The notes: generated by a model from the letters alone, not told the origin. A DNA stretch of 64,000 bases from Paraburkholderia caribensis (GCF_002902945.1 NZ_CP026101.1:2232001-2296000), one strand, 5' to 3'. Shown: positions 17,707-27,695, numbered from the stretch's first letter. Numbers and translations are program-made.

Positions 17707-18483
17707 ATGCTACTTGCCGATGCACCGATGCTCACGCCCTCGCCGTTCACACAGGCAACCGACTTCGTGCGCAGGCTCCAGCCAGGCGGTGCGCAGCATC
17801 CCGCGCCGCGCTGTTCGCAATGTGCGATCAGCCCGCTGTGCAATCCCGGCGAGCTGAACGCCGAGGAGCTTGCGCAAGTCGATTCGCTGGTTCAGGAAGT
17901 GCGCACCGTGCAGCGCGGCGCGAGCCTGTATCGCGCGAACGACCCGTTTCACAACGTCTACATTCTGCGCAGCGGCTCGTTCAAGACGGTCGTCATGCAT
18001 CGCGAAGGACGCGAGCAGGTGACGGGCTTTCAGATTGCGGGGGAAATGCTGGGACTCGACGGGATTGTCGGCGAGCAGCATCTGTGCGGCGCGATTGCGC
18101 TCGAACGCAGCACCGTCTGCGTGATTCCATTCGAGCTGCTCGAAGACGTGTGCCGCGAAATCAAGCCCATGCAGCGGCATCTGCACAAGGTGATGAGCCG
18201 CGAGATTGTCCGCGAATCGAACATGATCATGCTGCTCGGCACGATGCGCGCCGAGCAGCGGGTTGCGGCCTTCCTGCTGAATCTCGCCGAGCGCTACGGC
18301 ACGCGCGGCTACTCCGCGACGGAGTTCAACATGCGCATGACGCGCAGCGAGATCGGCAGCTACCTGGGCATCACGCTCGAAACGGCGAGCCGCATGTTCT
18401 CACGGCTGCAGCAGGAAAGGCTCGTGCAGGCGCGCGGCAAGCAGATTCGCATTCTGGACAGCGGCGCGCTCGCGCGGCTCTGA
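17707..18483 (+). CDS. fnr: FNR-type Crp-family oxygen regulator
   Basis: 258 residues. Cys36, Cys39, Cys45 (CSQCAISPLC) and Cys127 reproduce the four ligands of the oxygen-sensitive [4Fe-4S] cluster of FNR. A cyclic-nucleotide-binding fold, a dimer helix and a Crp-type helix-turn-helix (SEIGSYLGITLETASRMFSRLQ) follow; the E-SR contact residues of FNR are present. The ATG at 17707 has AAGGAGG just upstream; the open frame to 17662 is not needed. It should switch genes on at low oxygen. Paralogues are common in this group. Confidence 0.92.
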   Translation: MLLADAPMLTPSPFTQATDFVRRLQPGGAQHPAPRCSQCAISPLCNPGELNAEELAQVDSLVQEVRTVQRGASLYRANDPFHNVYILRSGSFKTVVMHREGREQVTGFQIAGEMLGLDGIVGEQHLCGAIALERSTVCVIPFELLEDVCREIKPMQRHLHKVMSREIVRESNMIMLLGTMRAEQRVAAFLLNLAERYGTRGYSATEFNMRMTRSEIGSYLGITLETASRMFSRLQQERLVQARGKQIRILDSGALARL

Positions 18484-18522
18484 CGCGCGCTGCACGCGTT
18501 GTGGCAGCGGCCCTCTGCACGT

Positions 18523-19185
18523 TCATCCTTCTTCGCCCAATTGCACCAGCAATGCGTGCAGCCGCTCGGTGTGACGCAACAGCATGTGCCGATGCTTGTC
18601 GATCTGTTCGAGGCGGCCGGCCAGATCGGCGTGAATGGGATCATCGAGCTCGGCGGCCGACAGCACGTCTTCGACTTTGGTACGCACCGATGCGAACTCG
18701 ACGGTCGGATGCGTCAGCGAGCGCTCGAAGCGCCGCACTTCCTGCACGGCGAGATCGCGCACCTTGCGGAAATACGCCTGGCGCCGGTGCTGTTCGGCTT
18801 CGTGGACTTCGTCCTCCGGACGGCGCGGCGCCTGTTGTCCGAAAATCGGCTCCGGCGGACGCAGCACCGATTTCTTGCGTACCGGGTGCGCCGTGCCGCG
18901 GAAACGCGCGAGCGGCGTTTCGTTGTCGATCGCTTCGCGCGCATTGTCGGGCACGTCTGCGGGTTCATGCGGCGCGTCCATCCAGCCGCCGGGCAGTCCC
19001 GTCACGGACTCGACGCCGCGCACGAACTCCTCGCTGAAATCGCGCTGCCCGGCGAGCATCAGCTTCAGATACGACGCGGAGAACGTCATCATCCGCGCAA
19101 GCCGTGTCACCGCGCCGACCTCCCGCGTCAGCAACGCCAGATTGGCCCGCCAGATGGGAAGCAGGGATTCGTCGGAATATTCCAT
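18523..19185 (-). CDS. Putative helix-turn-helix DNA-binding protein of unknown function
   Basis: 220 residues. An N-terminal segment (ANLALLTREVGAVTRLARMMTFSASYLKLMLAG, about 10-45) reads like a Cro/CI-type helix-turn-helix. A proline/charged linker and a helical C-terminal part (about 130-220) rich in Arg/His/Glu follow. AAGGAAG precedes the ATG at 19185; upstream in-frame starts give an implausible leader. It is convergent with fnr (39-bp gap). The function is not recognised. Confidence 0.65.
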   Translation of the reverse strand: MEYSDESLLPIWRANLALLTREVGAVTRLARMMTFSASYLKLMLAGQRDFSEEFVRGVESVTGLPGGWMDAPHEPADVPDNAREAIDNETPLARFRGTAHPVRKKSVLRPPEPIFGQQAPRRPEDEVHEAEQHRRQAYFRKVRDLAVQEVRRFERSLTHPTVEFASVRTKVEDVLSAAELDDPIHADLAGRLEQIDKHRHMLLRHTERLHALLVQLGEEG

Positions 19186-19545
19186 CGCTGGGTCTTCCTT
19201 CATCAGTCTTGCTGCTAAGCCTGCGTTGATCGGGCCATACGCACCGCAACACGCATGCCCGTGCGCCGCGTCCGACAACGATAGTCGCATCGCCATGCGG
19301 CGCGCAATCGGATTCGCACCGCGGTTGCTGCGCAAAGGCAACACCGTTACGCGTCGCGGCACATGGGCGTTTCACTGAGCATTGACCCCGGCAGGCGGTC
19401 GGCGTTCCGCACCGAGGCACGAGGACGGATGGATTTCGCCATGTGGACTTCGCCACGCGGCAAATCAACGGAGGGAGCGAGACGTCCGGCCGGACGCCTG
19501 CGAGGTCGCTGCGCGCGTGGCCCGAAGCCCGCGCGCACGCGCCTT
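19186..19545. other. Intergenic region between hutG and the helix-turn-helix gene
   Basis: 360 bp without a credible gene. It contains GC-rich inverted segments around 19500-19545 that could slow polymerase after hutG, but no U-tract follows. It should also hold the promoter for the gene at 19185. Confidence 0.4.
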
Positions 19546-20358
19546 TCAGGCCGCCGCGACGTGCGAGAGCGCCGTCTTCACGAGCTTGTCGAGCAACGGC
19601 TCGATTTTGCCTGCGAGCGCTTCGTCGTACGCATAAGGCATCTGTTCCTGCATGTAGGTGATCTGCGAAAGCTCGAGCTGCACTGCATGCACGCCCTGCT
19701 CAGGCTGGCCATAGTGGCGCGTGATGTAGCCGCCCTTGAAGCGGCCGTTCGCCACGGCCGTATAGCCGCCATGTCCGTCGACGATTTTCGCGAGCGCTTC
19801 CGCGAGCCCCGGCGCCGCGCTCGCGCCGTTCGACGTGCCGAAGTTGAAATCGGGCAAGCGGCCGTCGAAGAAGCGCGGCACATGCGAGCGGATCGAATGC
19901 GCTTCCCACAGCAGCACCTTGCCGTGCTGCGCCTTCAGTGCAGCAAGCTCGCCCTGCAGGGCCTCGTGATACGGCTTCCAGTACAGGTCGCGGCGCCGCG
20001 CGACTTCGGCGTCGTCGGGCAAGCGGCCGTCGCGATAGAGCGGCTCCTTGTCGAAGGTATCGACGGGCAGCAGGCCCGTCGTGTCCTGCCCCGGATAGAG
20101 GTTGGCGCCATCGGGCGGACGGTTCAGATCGATCACGTAGCGCGCATAGGTCGGCGTCAGAATCGACGCGCCCATGCGCTTTGCGAATGCATACAGGCGG
20201 TCGAGGTGCCAGTCGCAATCGTCGGTGCGCGCGGCGGCGGGCGTCATCTGCGCGGCGATATCGGCGGGCAGGCGCGTGCCCAGATGCGGGATCGAGATCA
20301 GGAACGGCAGGCTTCCCCGATGCAGCGAGAAGACGGGCAAGGTATCGGTGGCGGTCAT
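19546..20358 (-). CDS. hutG: N-formylglutamate deformylase
   Basis: 270 residues. Last enzyme of the five-step histidine pathway: N-formyl-L-glutamate to glutamate plus formate. Typical motifs are SIPHLGTRLP, DCDWHLDRLY, VIDLNRPPDG, WEAHSIRSHVPRFFDG and GRFKGGYITRHYG, with His/Asp/Glu residues for zinc. It follows hutF by 31 bp as the last gene of the hut operon. The ATG at 20358 is preferred over 20376 by homologue length. Confidence 0.94.
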   Translation of the reverse strand: MTATDTLPVFSLHRGSLPFLISIPHLGTRLPADIAAQMTPAAARTDDCDWHLDRLYAFAKRMGASILTPTYARYVIDLNRPPDGANLYPGQDTTGLLPVDTFDKEPLYRDGRLPDDAEVARRRDLYWKPYHEALQGELAALKAQHGKVLLWEAHSIRSHVPRFFDGRLPDFNFGTSNGASAAPGLAEALAKIVDGHGGYTAVANGRFKGGYITRHYGQPEQGVHAVQLELSQITYMQEQMPYAYDEALAGKIEPLLDKLVKTALSHVAAA

Positions 20359-20389
20359 GTCGTCGGTGCTTCTCAAAGTTGACTCGGGT

Positions 20390-21781
20390 TCACTTCAGCA
20401 GTTCGGCGAGCGCCGCGCGATATTGCGCATACGCGCGCTCTTCGTCGCGATGCTTGCGGTTGTCGACCACTTTGGCGCCGCCCGCGTAGACGTCGCGAAT
20501 GGGTGTCTCGCCGTGCTCGCAGAATACGACACCGGAAAGCCACGCGTCGTTCGCGTGTTCGGCGATGCTCGCGTGGTCCGCATCGAGCACCATGAAATCG
20601 GCCCGCGCGCCCGTGCGCAATGCGCCTGCCGCGCGACCCGTCGCGAGCGCGCCGCCTTCCAGCGACGCCGCGTACAGACGGTCCGCAACGCGCGGCATAT
20701 CGGCCGACGCAAGCACGTTGCGCTGCCGCCTCGACAGACGTTGACCGTATTCGAGCAGCCGCAGTTCCGCACGCCAGTCGACGCCGATATGGCTGTCGCT
20801 GCCGACGCCGATGCGCCCCTTTTGTTCCAGATAGTCGTGCGCCGGAAAGATACCGTCGCCGAGGTTGGCTTCCGTCGTCAGGCACAGGCCCGCGACGGCG
20901 CCGCTCTTCGCGAGCGCGGCCGTTTCATCGGCATCGACATGCGTCGCATGCACGAGGCACCAGCGCGCGTCGACATCGAAGCGATCGAGCAGCCATTGCA
21001 CGGGCCGCGCGCCTTCCGTTGCGACGCATGCGTCGACCTCCGCCGTTTGCTCGGCGATATGGATGTGCACAGGCGCGCCTGGCGACATCGCATCGAGTCC
21101 ATTCAGCAACTCGCGCAGCGAATCGTTCGACACCGCGCGCAACGAATGCGGCGCGACGCCGTAGCGCAGCGCGCCGTGCTCGGGACGCGCGCGGCGCAGC
21201 GTGTCGAGCAACCCAAGCAGACTGTCGGGCGTGTTGATGAAGCGGCGCTGGTCGTCGCGCGGCGGCTGTGCGCCAAAGCCCGCGTACTGATACAGCACCG
21301 GCAGCATCGTCATGCCGATACCGCTCGCGCCCGCCGCATCGACCACGCGTTGCGCGAGTTCCGCATCGTTCGCGTAGCGCTTGCCGTCCTGCATGTGATG
21401 CACGTAATGGAATTCGCAGACGGACGTGTAGCCCGCCTTCAGCATCTCGATGTAAAGCCATTGCGCGATCGACGCGAGCCCTTCCGGCGTGATGCGCGCA
21501 GCGAAGCGATACATCAGGTCGCGCCAGCTCCAGAAGTTATCGGTCGCGTTCGCCCGGTATTCGGTGAGGCCCGCCATCGCGCGCTGGAACGCGTGCGAAT
21601 GCAGGTTCGGCATGCCGGGCAACACGGGACCGCTGGCTTTGGCGACGCCTGCGGGCGCTTGCGCATCGGCTGTCACCGAGACGAGCGCGCCGTGCGCGTC
21701 CCATTGCAGCAGCACGTTGCGCCGCCAGCCTTCGGGCAGATACGCGTGATCGGCGAAAAGCGATTGAGTGGCTTGAGTCAT
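20390..21781 (-). CDS. hutF: Formimidoylglutamate deiminase
   Basis: 463 residues of the amidohydrolase superfamily. It converts N-formimino-L-glutamate to N-formyl-L-glutamate and ammonia. Metal ligands show as HSHAF, HIHIAEQ and GSDSHIG, with LVHATHVD between. Having hutF together with hutG (and no hutE) marks the five-step route seen in pseudomonads and Burkholderia. The ATG at 21781 lies 25 bp after the hutI stop; upstream frame residues are antisense noise. Confidence 0.94.
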   Translation of the reverse strand: MTQATQSLFADHAYLPEGWRRNVLLQWDAHGALVSVTADAQAPAGVAKASGPVLPGMPNLHSHAFQRAMAGLTEYRANATDNFWSWRDLMYRFAARITPEGLASIAQWLYIEMLKAGYTSVCEFHYVHHMQDGKRYANDAELAQRVVDAAGASGIGMTMLPVLYQYAGFGAQPPRDDQRRFINTPDSLLGLLDTLRRARPEHGALRYGVAPHSLRAVSNDSLRELLNGLDAMSPGAPVHIHIAEQTAEVDACVATEGARPVQWLLDRFDVDARWCLVHATHVDADETAALAKSGAVAGLCLTTEANLGDGIFPAHDYLEQKGRIGVGSDSHIGVDWRAELRLLEYGQRLSRRQRNVLASADMPRVADRLYAASLEGGALATGRAAGALRTGARADFMVLDADHASIAEHANDAWLSGVVFCEHGETPIRDVYAGGAKVVDNRKHRDEERAYAQYRAALAELLK

Positions 21782-21806
21782 GTTCGATCCCATTCTCGCG
21801 TCGCGC

Positions 21807-23027
21807 TCAGTGCACCCGACGCGTATAGACGGTTTCGCCGCCGCGCACGACGCGTGCGCACAGCGGGCGTCCAATCCAGTAGGCAAGTTCCGCAAGCGAC
21901 TGCACCGGCCACACCGCGAAATCGGCGTTGCGTCCGACGGCGAGCGCTCCGTGCTTATCCGCCTTGCCGAGCGCCTGCGCCGCGTGGCGCGTCACGCCTT
22001 GCAGCACTTCGGGCACGGTCATGCGGAACAGCGTTGTCGCCATGTTCATCATCAACGGCAGCGAGGTCGAGGGCGAGGTGCCCGGATTGCTGTCCGTCGA
22101 AATCGCGATGGGCACTTCGTAGCGGCGCAACAGGTCGAGCGGCGGCAATTGCGTCTCGCGAATGAAATAGAACGCGCCCGGCAGCAGCACGGCGACCGTG
22201 CCCGCTTCCTTCATCGCGGCGACGCCCGCTTCGTCGAGAAACTCCAGGTGATCCGCCGACAATGCCCCATGCCGCGCGGCAAGCACCGTGCCGCCACCGT
22301 TGGACAACTGCTCCGCGTGCATCTTGACGGGCAGCCCGCGGCGCGCAGCGGCATTGAACACCCGCTCGCTCTGTTCGAGCGAGAAGCCGATGCGCTCGCA
22401 GAACACATCGACGGCATCGACGAGTCCTTCGTCGGCCAGTGCGGGCAGCATGCGCTCGCAGACTTCGTCGATGTAGTCGTCGGCGCGGCCCGCGAACTCC
22501 GGCGGCAACGCATGCGCGCCGAGAAACGTGGTGTACACCGTCACGGGATAACGCTCGCCGAGTTGCCGCGCGACGCGCAGCATCTTGCGTTCGCTTTGCA
22601 AGTCGAGCCCGTAGCCGGATTTGATTTCGATGGCCGTGACGCCTTCGGCAAGCATCGCTTCGAGCCGCGCGGCCGACTGCGCGAACAGCGACGCTTCGTC
22701 TGCGGCACGCGTGGCGCGCACCGTCGAGACGATGCCACCGCCCTGCTTCGCGATGGCTTCGTAGCTGACGCCCGCGAGCCGCTGCGCGAATTCGTCGGCG
22801 CGCTGGCCGCCGTACACGAGATGCGTATGGCAATCGACGAGACCGGGCGTCACCCACGCGCCGCCCAGGTCTTCGCGCGGCCACGCGGCGTATTGCGCGG
22901 GCAACTCGCGCGACGCGCCGAGCCACGCGATGCAGCCGTTCTCGACGGCGATCGCGGCGTCGTCGATCGTTTGGTTGGGATCGCCCTGCGCACAGAGCTT
23001 CAGATGGTTCCAGACGGTTTGCTTCAT
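21807..23027 (-). CDS. hutI: Imidazolonepropionase
   Basis: 406 residues, the usual size. It hydrolyses imidazolone-5-propionate to N-formimino-L-glutamate. The zinc motif DCHTHLVYGG, the substrate loop KQGGGIVSTV, IKSGYGL, and HAEQLSNGGG, ISTDSNPGTSP are all present. It sits between hutD and hutF on the same strand with gaps of about 30 and 25 bp, so it is an operon gene. Confidence 0.96.
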   Translation of the reverse strand: MKQTVWNHLKLCAQGDPNQTIDDAAIAVENGCIAWLGASRELPAQYAAWPREDLGGAWVTPGLVDCHTHLVYGGQRADEFAQRLAGVSYEAIAKQGGGIVSTVRATRAADEASLFAQSAARLEAMLAEGVTAIEIKSGYGLDLQSERKMLRVARQLGERYPVTVYTTFLGAHALPPEFAGRADDYIDEVCERMLPALADEGLVDAVDVFCERIGFSLEQSERVFNAAARRGLPVKMHAEQLSNGGGTVLAARHGALSADHLEFLDEAGVAAMKEAGTVAVLLPGAFYFIRETQLPPLDLLRRYEVPIAISTDSNPGTSPSTSLPLMMNMATTLFRMTVPEVLQGVTRHAAQALGKADKHGALAVGRNADFAVWPVQSLAELAYWIGRPLCARVVRGGETVYTRRVH

Positions 23028-23057
23028 GGCAGGGCTGTCTGTGATGTGGGCAAGCGC

Positions 23058-23675
23058 TCAGGCTTGCGATGTGTCGAGATAGCGGATGCTAATGGCGAGC
23101 AGCGCGCCCTTCCCTGTGACTTCGCACGACAACGCGTGTGCATGGTCGATGCGTAACGTGTCCATGGTCACGAGCGTCGTTGTGTTGGCAGCGTTGTCCG
23201 TCGCGACGTGCAACTCGCCTTGCGCGCAGAACAACAGCACGACATCGGCATCGAGTTGCGTGCGCGTCGGGTCGCGCCAGATTGCGACGTCGCCCGTTGC
23301 CGCGCCACGCCGCACCATCAGGTTGAAATCGCGCGTCGCACCGTCGATCAGTCGCGCGTCGATGGCCGTTTCGCCTTCGAAGCGCGCGATGTCGAGCGGC
23401 TTGCGCAGCGTGTGAGTCGCACCGCCAGCTTCGTCGAGCAGCATGCCCGCGCCCGACAGCAGCACGAGCGTCCGGTCGATTCCGGCGAAGCGCGAGAACG
23501 GCCCGGCTTGCGCGACGTCGGCGACGCTCACGCGCCACACGAAAGAGTCGAGCGCCGCGCCCTCGGGGAACGCGGCGACCTCGCGCGTGACGCCGCCGCC
23601 GTTCTTCCACGGCGACGCCACGAGGTCCGCGCCGCGAATCAGCGACACGCTGGCAGTCGATCGCGTCGCGGTCAC
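23058..23675 (-). CDS. hutD: HutD-family cupin protein
   Basis: 205 residues with a bicupin-like beta pattern (HutD/Ves family). SPWKNGGGVTREVAAFPEG near the start is the family signature, and FNLMVRRG follows mid-protein. In pseudomonads HutD is thought to limit hut operon overexpression, possibly by binding a pathway intermediate; it is not a catabolic enzyme. The start is a GTG at 23675, only two bases after the hutU stop, so translation is coupled. Confidence 0.9.
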   Translation of the reverse strand: MTATRSTASVSLIRGADLVASPWKNGGGVTREVAAFPEGAALDSFVWRVSVADVAQAGPFSRFAGIDRTLVLLSGAGMLLDEAGGATHTLRKPLDIARFEGETAIDARLIDGATRDFNLMVRRGAATGDVAIWRDPTRTQLDADVVLLFCAQGELHVATDNAANTTTLVTMDTLRIDHAHALSCEVTGKGALLAISIRYLDTSQA

Positions 23676-23677
23676 GA

Positions 23678-25366
23678 TCAGCGGCCCAGCATCGGCAGCT
23701 TGAGACCGGCTTCGCGCGCCGTTTCCTGCGCGAGCTCGTAACCGGCGTCCGCGTGACGCATCACGCCCGTCGCGGGATCGTTGAACAGCACGCGGCCGAG
23801 ACGCTCATGCGCGGCGTCCGAGCCATCGGCGACGATCACGACGCCCGAGTGCTGGCTGAAGCCCATGCCGACACCGCCGCCATGATGCAGCGACACCCAC
23901 GATGCGCCGCCTGCCGTGTTCAGCAGTGCGTTGAGCAGCGGCCAGTCGCTGACAGCGTCCGAGCCGTCCTTCATCGATTCCGTCTCGCGGTTCGGGCTCG
24001 CAACCGAACCCGTATCCAGATGATCGCGGCCGATGACGATCGGCGCCTTCAGTTCGCCCTTCTTGACCATTTCGTTGAACGCCTGGCCCAGACGATAGCG
24101 ATCCTTCACGCCGACCCAGCAGATACGCGCCGGCAAGCCCTGGAACGCGATGCGCTCACGCGCCATGTCGAGCCAGTTATGCAGGTGCGGATCGTCGGGG
24201 ATCAGTTCCTTGACCTTCTGGTCCGTCTTGTAGATGTCTTCGGGATCGCCCGACAGGGCGACCCAGCGGAACGGACCCTTGCCTTCGCAGAAGAGCGGGC
24301 GAATGTACGCGGGCACGAAACCGGGGAAATCGAACGCGTTCTGCACGCCCATTTCCAGCGCCATCTGACGGATGTTGTTGCCGTAATCGAGCGTCGCGGC
24401 GCCGCGTTCCTGCAGCGTGAGCATGGCTTGCACCTGCTTGGCCATCGACTGCTTGGCGGGCGTCACGATGCTTTGCGGGTCCGTCTTCTGACGCTCGCGC
24501 CAGTCCTCGATCTTCCAGCCTTGCGGCAGATAGCCGTGAATCGGGTCGTGCGCGCTGGTCTGGTCGGTCACGCAGTCCGGCGTGATGTTGCGCGCAACCA
24601 GTTCGGCGAATACGTCAGCGGCATTGCCGAGCAGGCCGATCGAAACCGGGTTGCCCGTCTTCTTCGCTTCTTCGATCATCGCGAGCGCTTCGTCGAGCGT
24701 CATCGCCTTCTTGTCGACATAACGCGTCTTCAGGCGGAAGTCGATGCGCGACTCATCGCATTCGACGGCGATCATCGAGAAGCCCGCCATCGTTGCCGCG
24801 AGCGGCTGCGCGCCGCCCATGCCGCCGAGACCGCCCGTCAGGATCCAGCGGCCCTTCGGATCGCCGTTGAAATGCTGGTTCGCCACCGAGAAGAACGTCT
24901 CGTACGTGCCCTGCACGATGCCCTGGCTGCCGATATAGATCCAGCTGCCCGCCGTCATCTGGCCGTACATCATCAGGCCCTTGCGGTCGAGTTCGTGAAA
25001 GTGGTCCCAGTTCGCCCAGTGCGGCACGAGGTTCGAATTCGCGAGCAGCACGCGCGGTGCGTCAGCATGCGTGCGGAACACGCCAACGGGCTTGCCCGAT
25101 TGAATCAGCAGCGTCTCGTTTTCTTCGAGGTCTTTCAGCGACGTGAGGATCTGATCGAAGCAATCCCAGTTGCGCGCCGCGCGCCCGATGCCGCCATACA
25201 CGACGAGCGCATGCGGATGTTCAGCCACTTCCGGGTCCAGATTGTTCTGGATCATCCGGTACGCGGCTTCCGCGATCCAGGTCTTGCAGGTTTTCTCGCT
25301 GCCGCGCGGTGCGCGGATCGTGCGGGTCGGGTCGAGACGCGGGTCGATGTGTTTCGGGTTGTTCAT
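23678..25366 (-). CDS. hutU: Urocanate hydratase
   Basis: 562 residues. It adds water to urocanate to form imidazolonepropionate, using tightly bound NAD+. The family's GGLGGMGGAQPLAATMAGF (NAD-binding region), YLPQGW and the C-terminal HHGGGVGMGFSQHSGVV motifs are clear. The ATG at 25366 has GAGGGC upstream; the ORF's 58 extra codons toward 25540 overlap hutC and are not real. The upstream neighbour is hutC with a 61-bp gap. Confidence 0.96.
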   Translation of the reverse strand: MNNPKHIDPRLDPTRTIRAPRGSEKTCKTWIAEAAYRMIQNNLDPEVAEHPHALVVYGGIGRAARNWDCFDQILTSLKDLEENETLLIQSGKPVGVFRTHADAPRVLLANSNLVPHWANWDHFHELDRKGLMMYGQMTAGSWIYIGSQGIVQGTYETFFSVANQHFNGDPKGRWILTGGLGGMGGAQPLAATMAGFSMIAVECDESRIDFRLKTRYVDKKAMTLDEALAMIEEAKKTGNPVSIGLLGNAADVFAELVARNITPDCVTDQTSAHDPIHGYLPQGWKIEDWRERQKTDPQSIVTPAKQSMAKQVQAMLTLQERGAATLDYGNNIRQMALEMGVQNAFDFPGFVPAYIRPLFCEGKGPFRWVALSGDPEDIYKTDQKVKELIPDDPHLHNWLDMARERIAFQGLPARICWVGVKDRYRLGQAFNEMVKKGELKAPIVIGRDHLDTGSVASPNRETESMKDGSDAVSDWPLLNALLNTAGGASWVSLHHGGGVGMGFSQHSGVVIVADGSDAAHERLGRVLFNDPATGVMRHADAGYELAQETAREAGLKLPMLGR

Positions 25367-25427
25367 GATGCCCTCGGAAGCGCTGATAACTCGGTAACGG
25401 AGTCGAAGATTGAACGGAAACGGGAAT

Positions 25428-26123
25428 CTAAAAGTGGCCGGTGAACCGGTAGCGGTTGCCGGGGTGCCACAGGTTGGCCACCGAAGCGACCACACCCTGC
25501 GACCACGTGCGCCGGTGCAGCACGAGGCAAGGTTCGGCATCGTCCATCGTCAGATGCCGGCGGGTGTCGGCATCCGGCGCGGCGGCTTCGATGCGGTACT
25601 CGACGCGCTGCAGCGGCGCGACGCGTACGAGATACTGGTTAGGCGTCGTGTTCGTAAAGTCCTGCAACGCGTATTCGGGCGCGACGGCCGGGTTGACCCA
25701 GCGCTCTTCGAGCTGGACGGGCTCGTCGTTCTCGAAGTGCAGCACGCGCGAATGAAAAATCGGGTTGCCCGCACTCACCTGCATTTCGGCAGCGAGTTCT
25801 TCGTCGGCGATCGCGGCGCCCACGTGCAGCACCTTCGCGTGATAACGATGACCACGCGCGACGATCTCGTCGGAGATGCTGCGGATCGCCACCAGCGTCG
25901 ACTCGTACTTCGGCCGCGCGACGAACGTGCCCGAGCCCTGAACGCGCGTGAGCACCTGATCGGCCGTCAATTCGCGCAATGCGCGGTTGACCGTCATGCG
26001 CGCAACGTTGAATTCGCGCGCAAGCTCATTCTCCGATGGAACCTGATGGCCTTCGCTCCATTCGCCCGCGTGAATACGGGCGAGGATGAAGTCCTTGATT
26101 CCCTGATAGGCCGGTGCGTTCAT
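25428..26123 (-). CDS. hutC: Histidine utilization repressor, GntR/HutC family
   Basis: 231 residues. A GntR winged helix-turn-helix (about 5-70: VPSENELAREFNVARMTVNRALRELTADQVL) is joined to a UTRA ligand domain that in characterised homologues binds urocanate. Without urocanate it represses hut promoters at TGTA-N2-TACA sites. Such sites lie upstream of hutH. It lies between hutH and hutU within the operon, so it should be autoregulated. The open frame upstream (to 26810) is antisense to hutH. Confidence 0.94.
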   Translation of the reverse strand: MNAPAYQGIKDFILARIHAGEWSEGHQVPSENELAREFNVARMTVNRALRELTADQVLTRVQGSGTFVARPKYESTLVAIRSISDEIVARGHRYHAKVLHVGAAIADEELAAEMQVSAGNPIFHSRVLHFENDEPVQLEERWVNPAVAPEYALQDFTNTTPNQYLVRVAPLQRVEYRIEAAAPDADTRRHLTMDDAEPCLVLHRRTWSQGVVASVANLWHPGNRYRFTGHF

Positions 26124-26149
26124 GCCGGGCGTCTCGCTGTACGGATGAA

Positions 26150-27673
26150 TTAACGTTGCTCGGAGATGAACGAGAACGGGCTGTGCGCAGCGATCGTGCC
26201 GTCCTGCACGAGCTTCGTGCAAGCGGCGATGTCGGGCGCGAAGTAGTGGTCGAGTTCGTAGTGCGCGACCTGTGCGCGGATCGTGTCCATTACTTTTTGC
26301 AGCGCCGGGCTGGTCTTGTGCGGCGCGCGCAGATCGACGCCTTGCGCAGCGGCGAGCAGTTCGATCGACAGGATGTTCGCGGTGTTCTCGGCGATGTCGG
26401 CGAGCTTGCGCGCGGCGAAGGTCGCCATCGACACGTGGTCCTCCTGATTGGCCGACGTGGGCAGCGAATCGACGGAAGCCGGGTGAGCCAGCGTCTTGTT
26501 CTCCGACGCGAGCGCGGCAGCCGTGACGTGCGCGATCATGAAGCCCGAGTTCACGCCGCCATCCTTGACGAGGAAAGGCGGCAGGCCCGACAGCGTCGCG
26601 TCGATCAGCAGCGCGATGCGGCGCTCGGCGAGCGCGCCGATTTCCGATGCGGCGAGCGCGAGGTTGTCGGCGGCGAATGCGACGGGTTCCGCGTGGAAGT
26701 TGCCGCCCGACAGTACTTCGCCCGTATCCGGGAAGATCAGCGGGTTGTCCGAGACGGCGTTCGCTTCGACGAGCAGCACTTGCGCGGCGGCGCGCATCTG
26801 GTCGAGGCACGCGCCCATTACTTGCGGCTGGCAGCGCAGGCTGTACGGGTCTTGCACCTTGTCGCAGTCGGCGTGCGACACGTTGATGGCCGAGCCGTCG
26901 AGCAGCGTGCGATACGCTGCCGCTGCATCGATCTGGCCTTGATGGCCGCGCAGCGCGTGAATGCGGTGATCGAACGGCTTGACGGAACCCATCGCCGCGT
27001 CCACCGAGAGCGCGCCCGCCACCAGACCCGTGCGATACAGATCCTCGATCGCGAACATGTTGTACAGCGCGAGCGCCGTCGATGCCTGCGTGCCGTTCAG
27101 CAGCGCGAGGCCTTCCTTGGCTTGCAGCGTCAGCGGCTTCAGGCCGACGAGACGCAGGCCTTCCGTCGCCGGGACGCGCTCGCCCTTGGCGAACACTTCG
27201 CCGACGCCGAGCAGCACGGCCGACATATGCGCGAGCGGTGCGAGATCGCCCGACGCGCCGACCGAGCCCTTCACGGGAATCACGGGCAGCACGTCAGCGT
27301 TGAACAGCTTGATGAGCGCCTCCATCACTTCGCGGCGAATGCCCGAGTGACCGCGGCCGAGGCTCGACAGCTTGAGCGCGATCAACAGGCGCACGACCGG
27401 CCGCGACATCGGCTCACCGACGCCAACGGCGTGCGAGAGCACCAGATTGCGCTGCAGCAGTTCGAGCTGGTCATGCGGAATGTGCGTGCTCGCGAGACGG
27501 CCGAAGCCCGTATTGATGCCGTACGCCGGCTCGCCCTTCGCGGCGATGTCCGCGACGGCTTGAGCGCAGGCGTCGATGGCGGCGAAGCTCGCGGGATCGA
27601 GTTCCAACGTGACCTGCTCGCGAGCGATCTGGCGCAGTTGGGACAAAGTCAGGGTGCCGGGCGTAAGGATCAT
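26150..27673 (-). CDS. hutH: Histidine ammonia-lyase
   Basis: 507 residues. First step: L-histidine to urocanate plus ammonia. Ala140-Ser141-Gly142 (GSVGASGDLAPLAHM) forms the autocatalytic MIO cofactor; YGINTGFG (about 51) supplies the catalytic tyrosine loop, and QDPYSLRCQPQVMG is also conserved. It is the first gene of the hut operon, so the operators upstream control the whole set. No histidine transporter gene is present in the cluster. Confidence 0.97.
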   Translation of the reverse strand: MILTPGTLTLSQLRQIAREQVTLELDPASFAAIDACAQAVADIAAKGEPAYGINTGFGRLASTHIPHDQLELLQRNLVLSHAVGVGEPMSRPVVRLLIALKLSSLGRGHSGIRREVMEALIKLFNADVLPVIPVKGSVGASGDLAPLAHMSAVLLGVGEVFAKGERVPATEGLRLVGLKPLTLQAKEGLALLNGTQASTALALYNMFAIEDLYRTGLVAGALSVDAAMGSVKPFDHRIHALRGHQGQIDAAAAYRTLLDGSAINVSHADCDKVQDPYSLRCQPQVMGACLDQMRAAAQVLLVEANAVSDNPLIFPDTGEVLSGGNFHAEPVAFAADNLALAASEIGALAERRIALLIDATLSGLPPFLVKDGGVNSGFMIAHVTAAALASENKTLAHPASVDSLPTSANQEDHVSMATFAARKLADIAENTANILSIELLAAAQGVDLRAPHKTSPALQKVMDTIRAQVAHYELDHYFAPDIAACTKLVQDGTIAAHSPFSFISEQR

Positions 27674-27685
27674 GATGTGAGTTCC

Positions 27686-27695
27686 TGTCTATACA
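27686..27695. promoter_or_regulatory. Variant HutC operator half-palindrome
   Basis: TGTCTATACA differs from TGTATATACA by one base and lies 13 bp before the hutH start codon, where binding would block ribosome or promoter access. Confidence 0.45.

Noticed and set aside
26124..26810. N-terminal extension of hutC
   Set aside because: It runs antisense-frame through hutH; HutC homologues start at the ATG at 26123.
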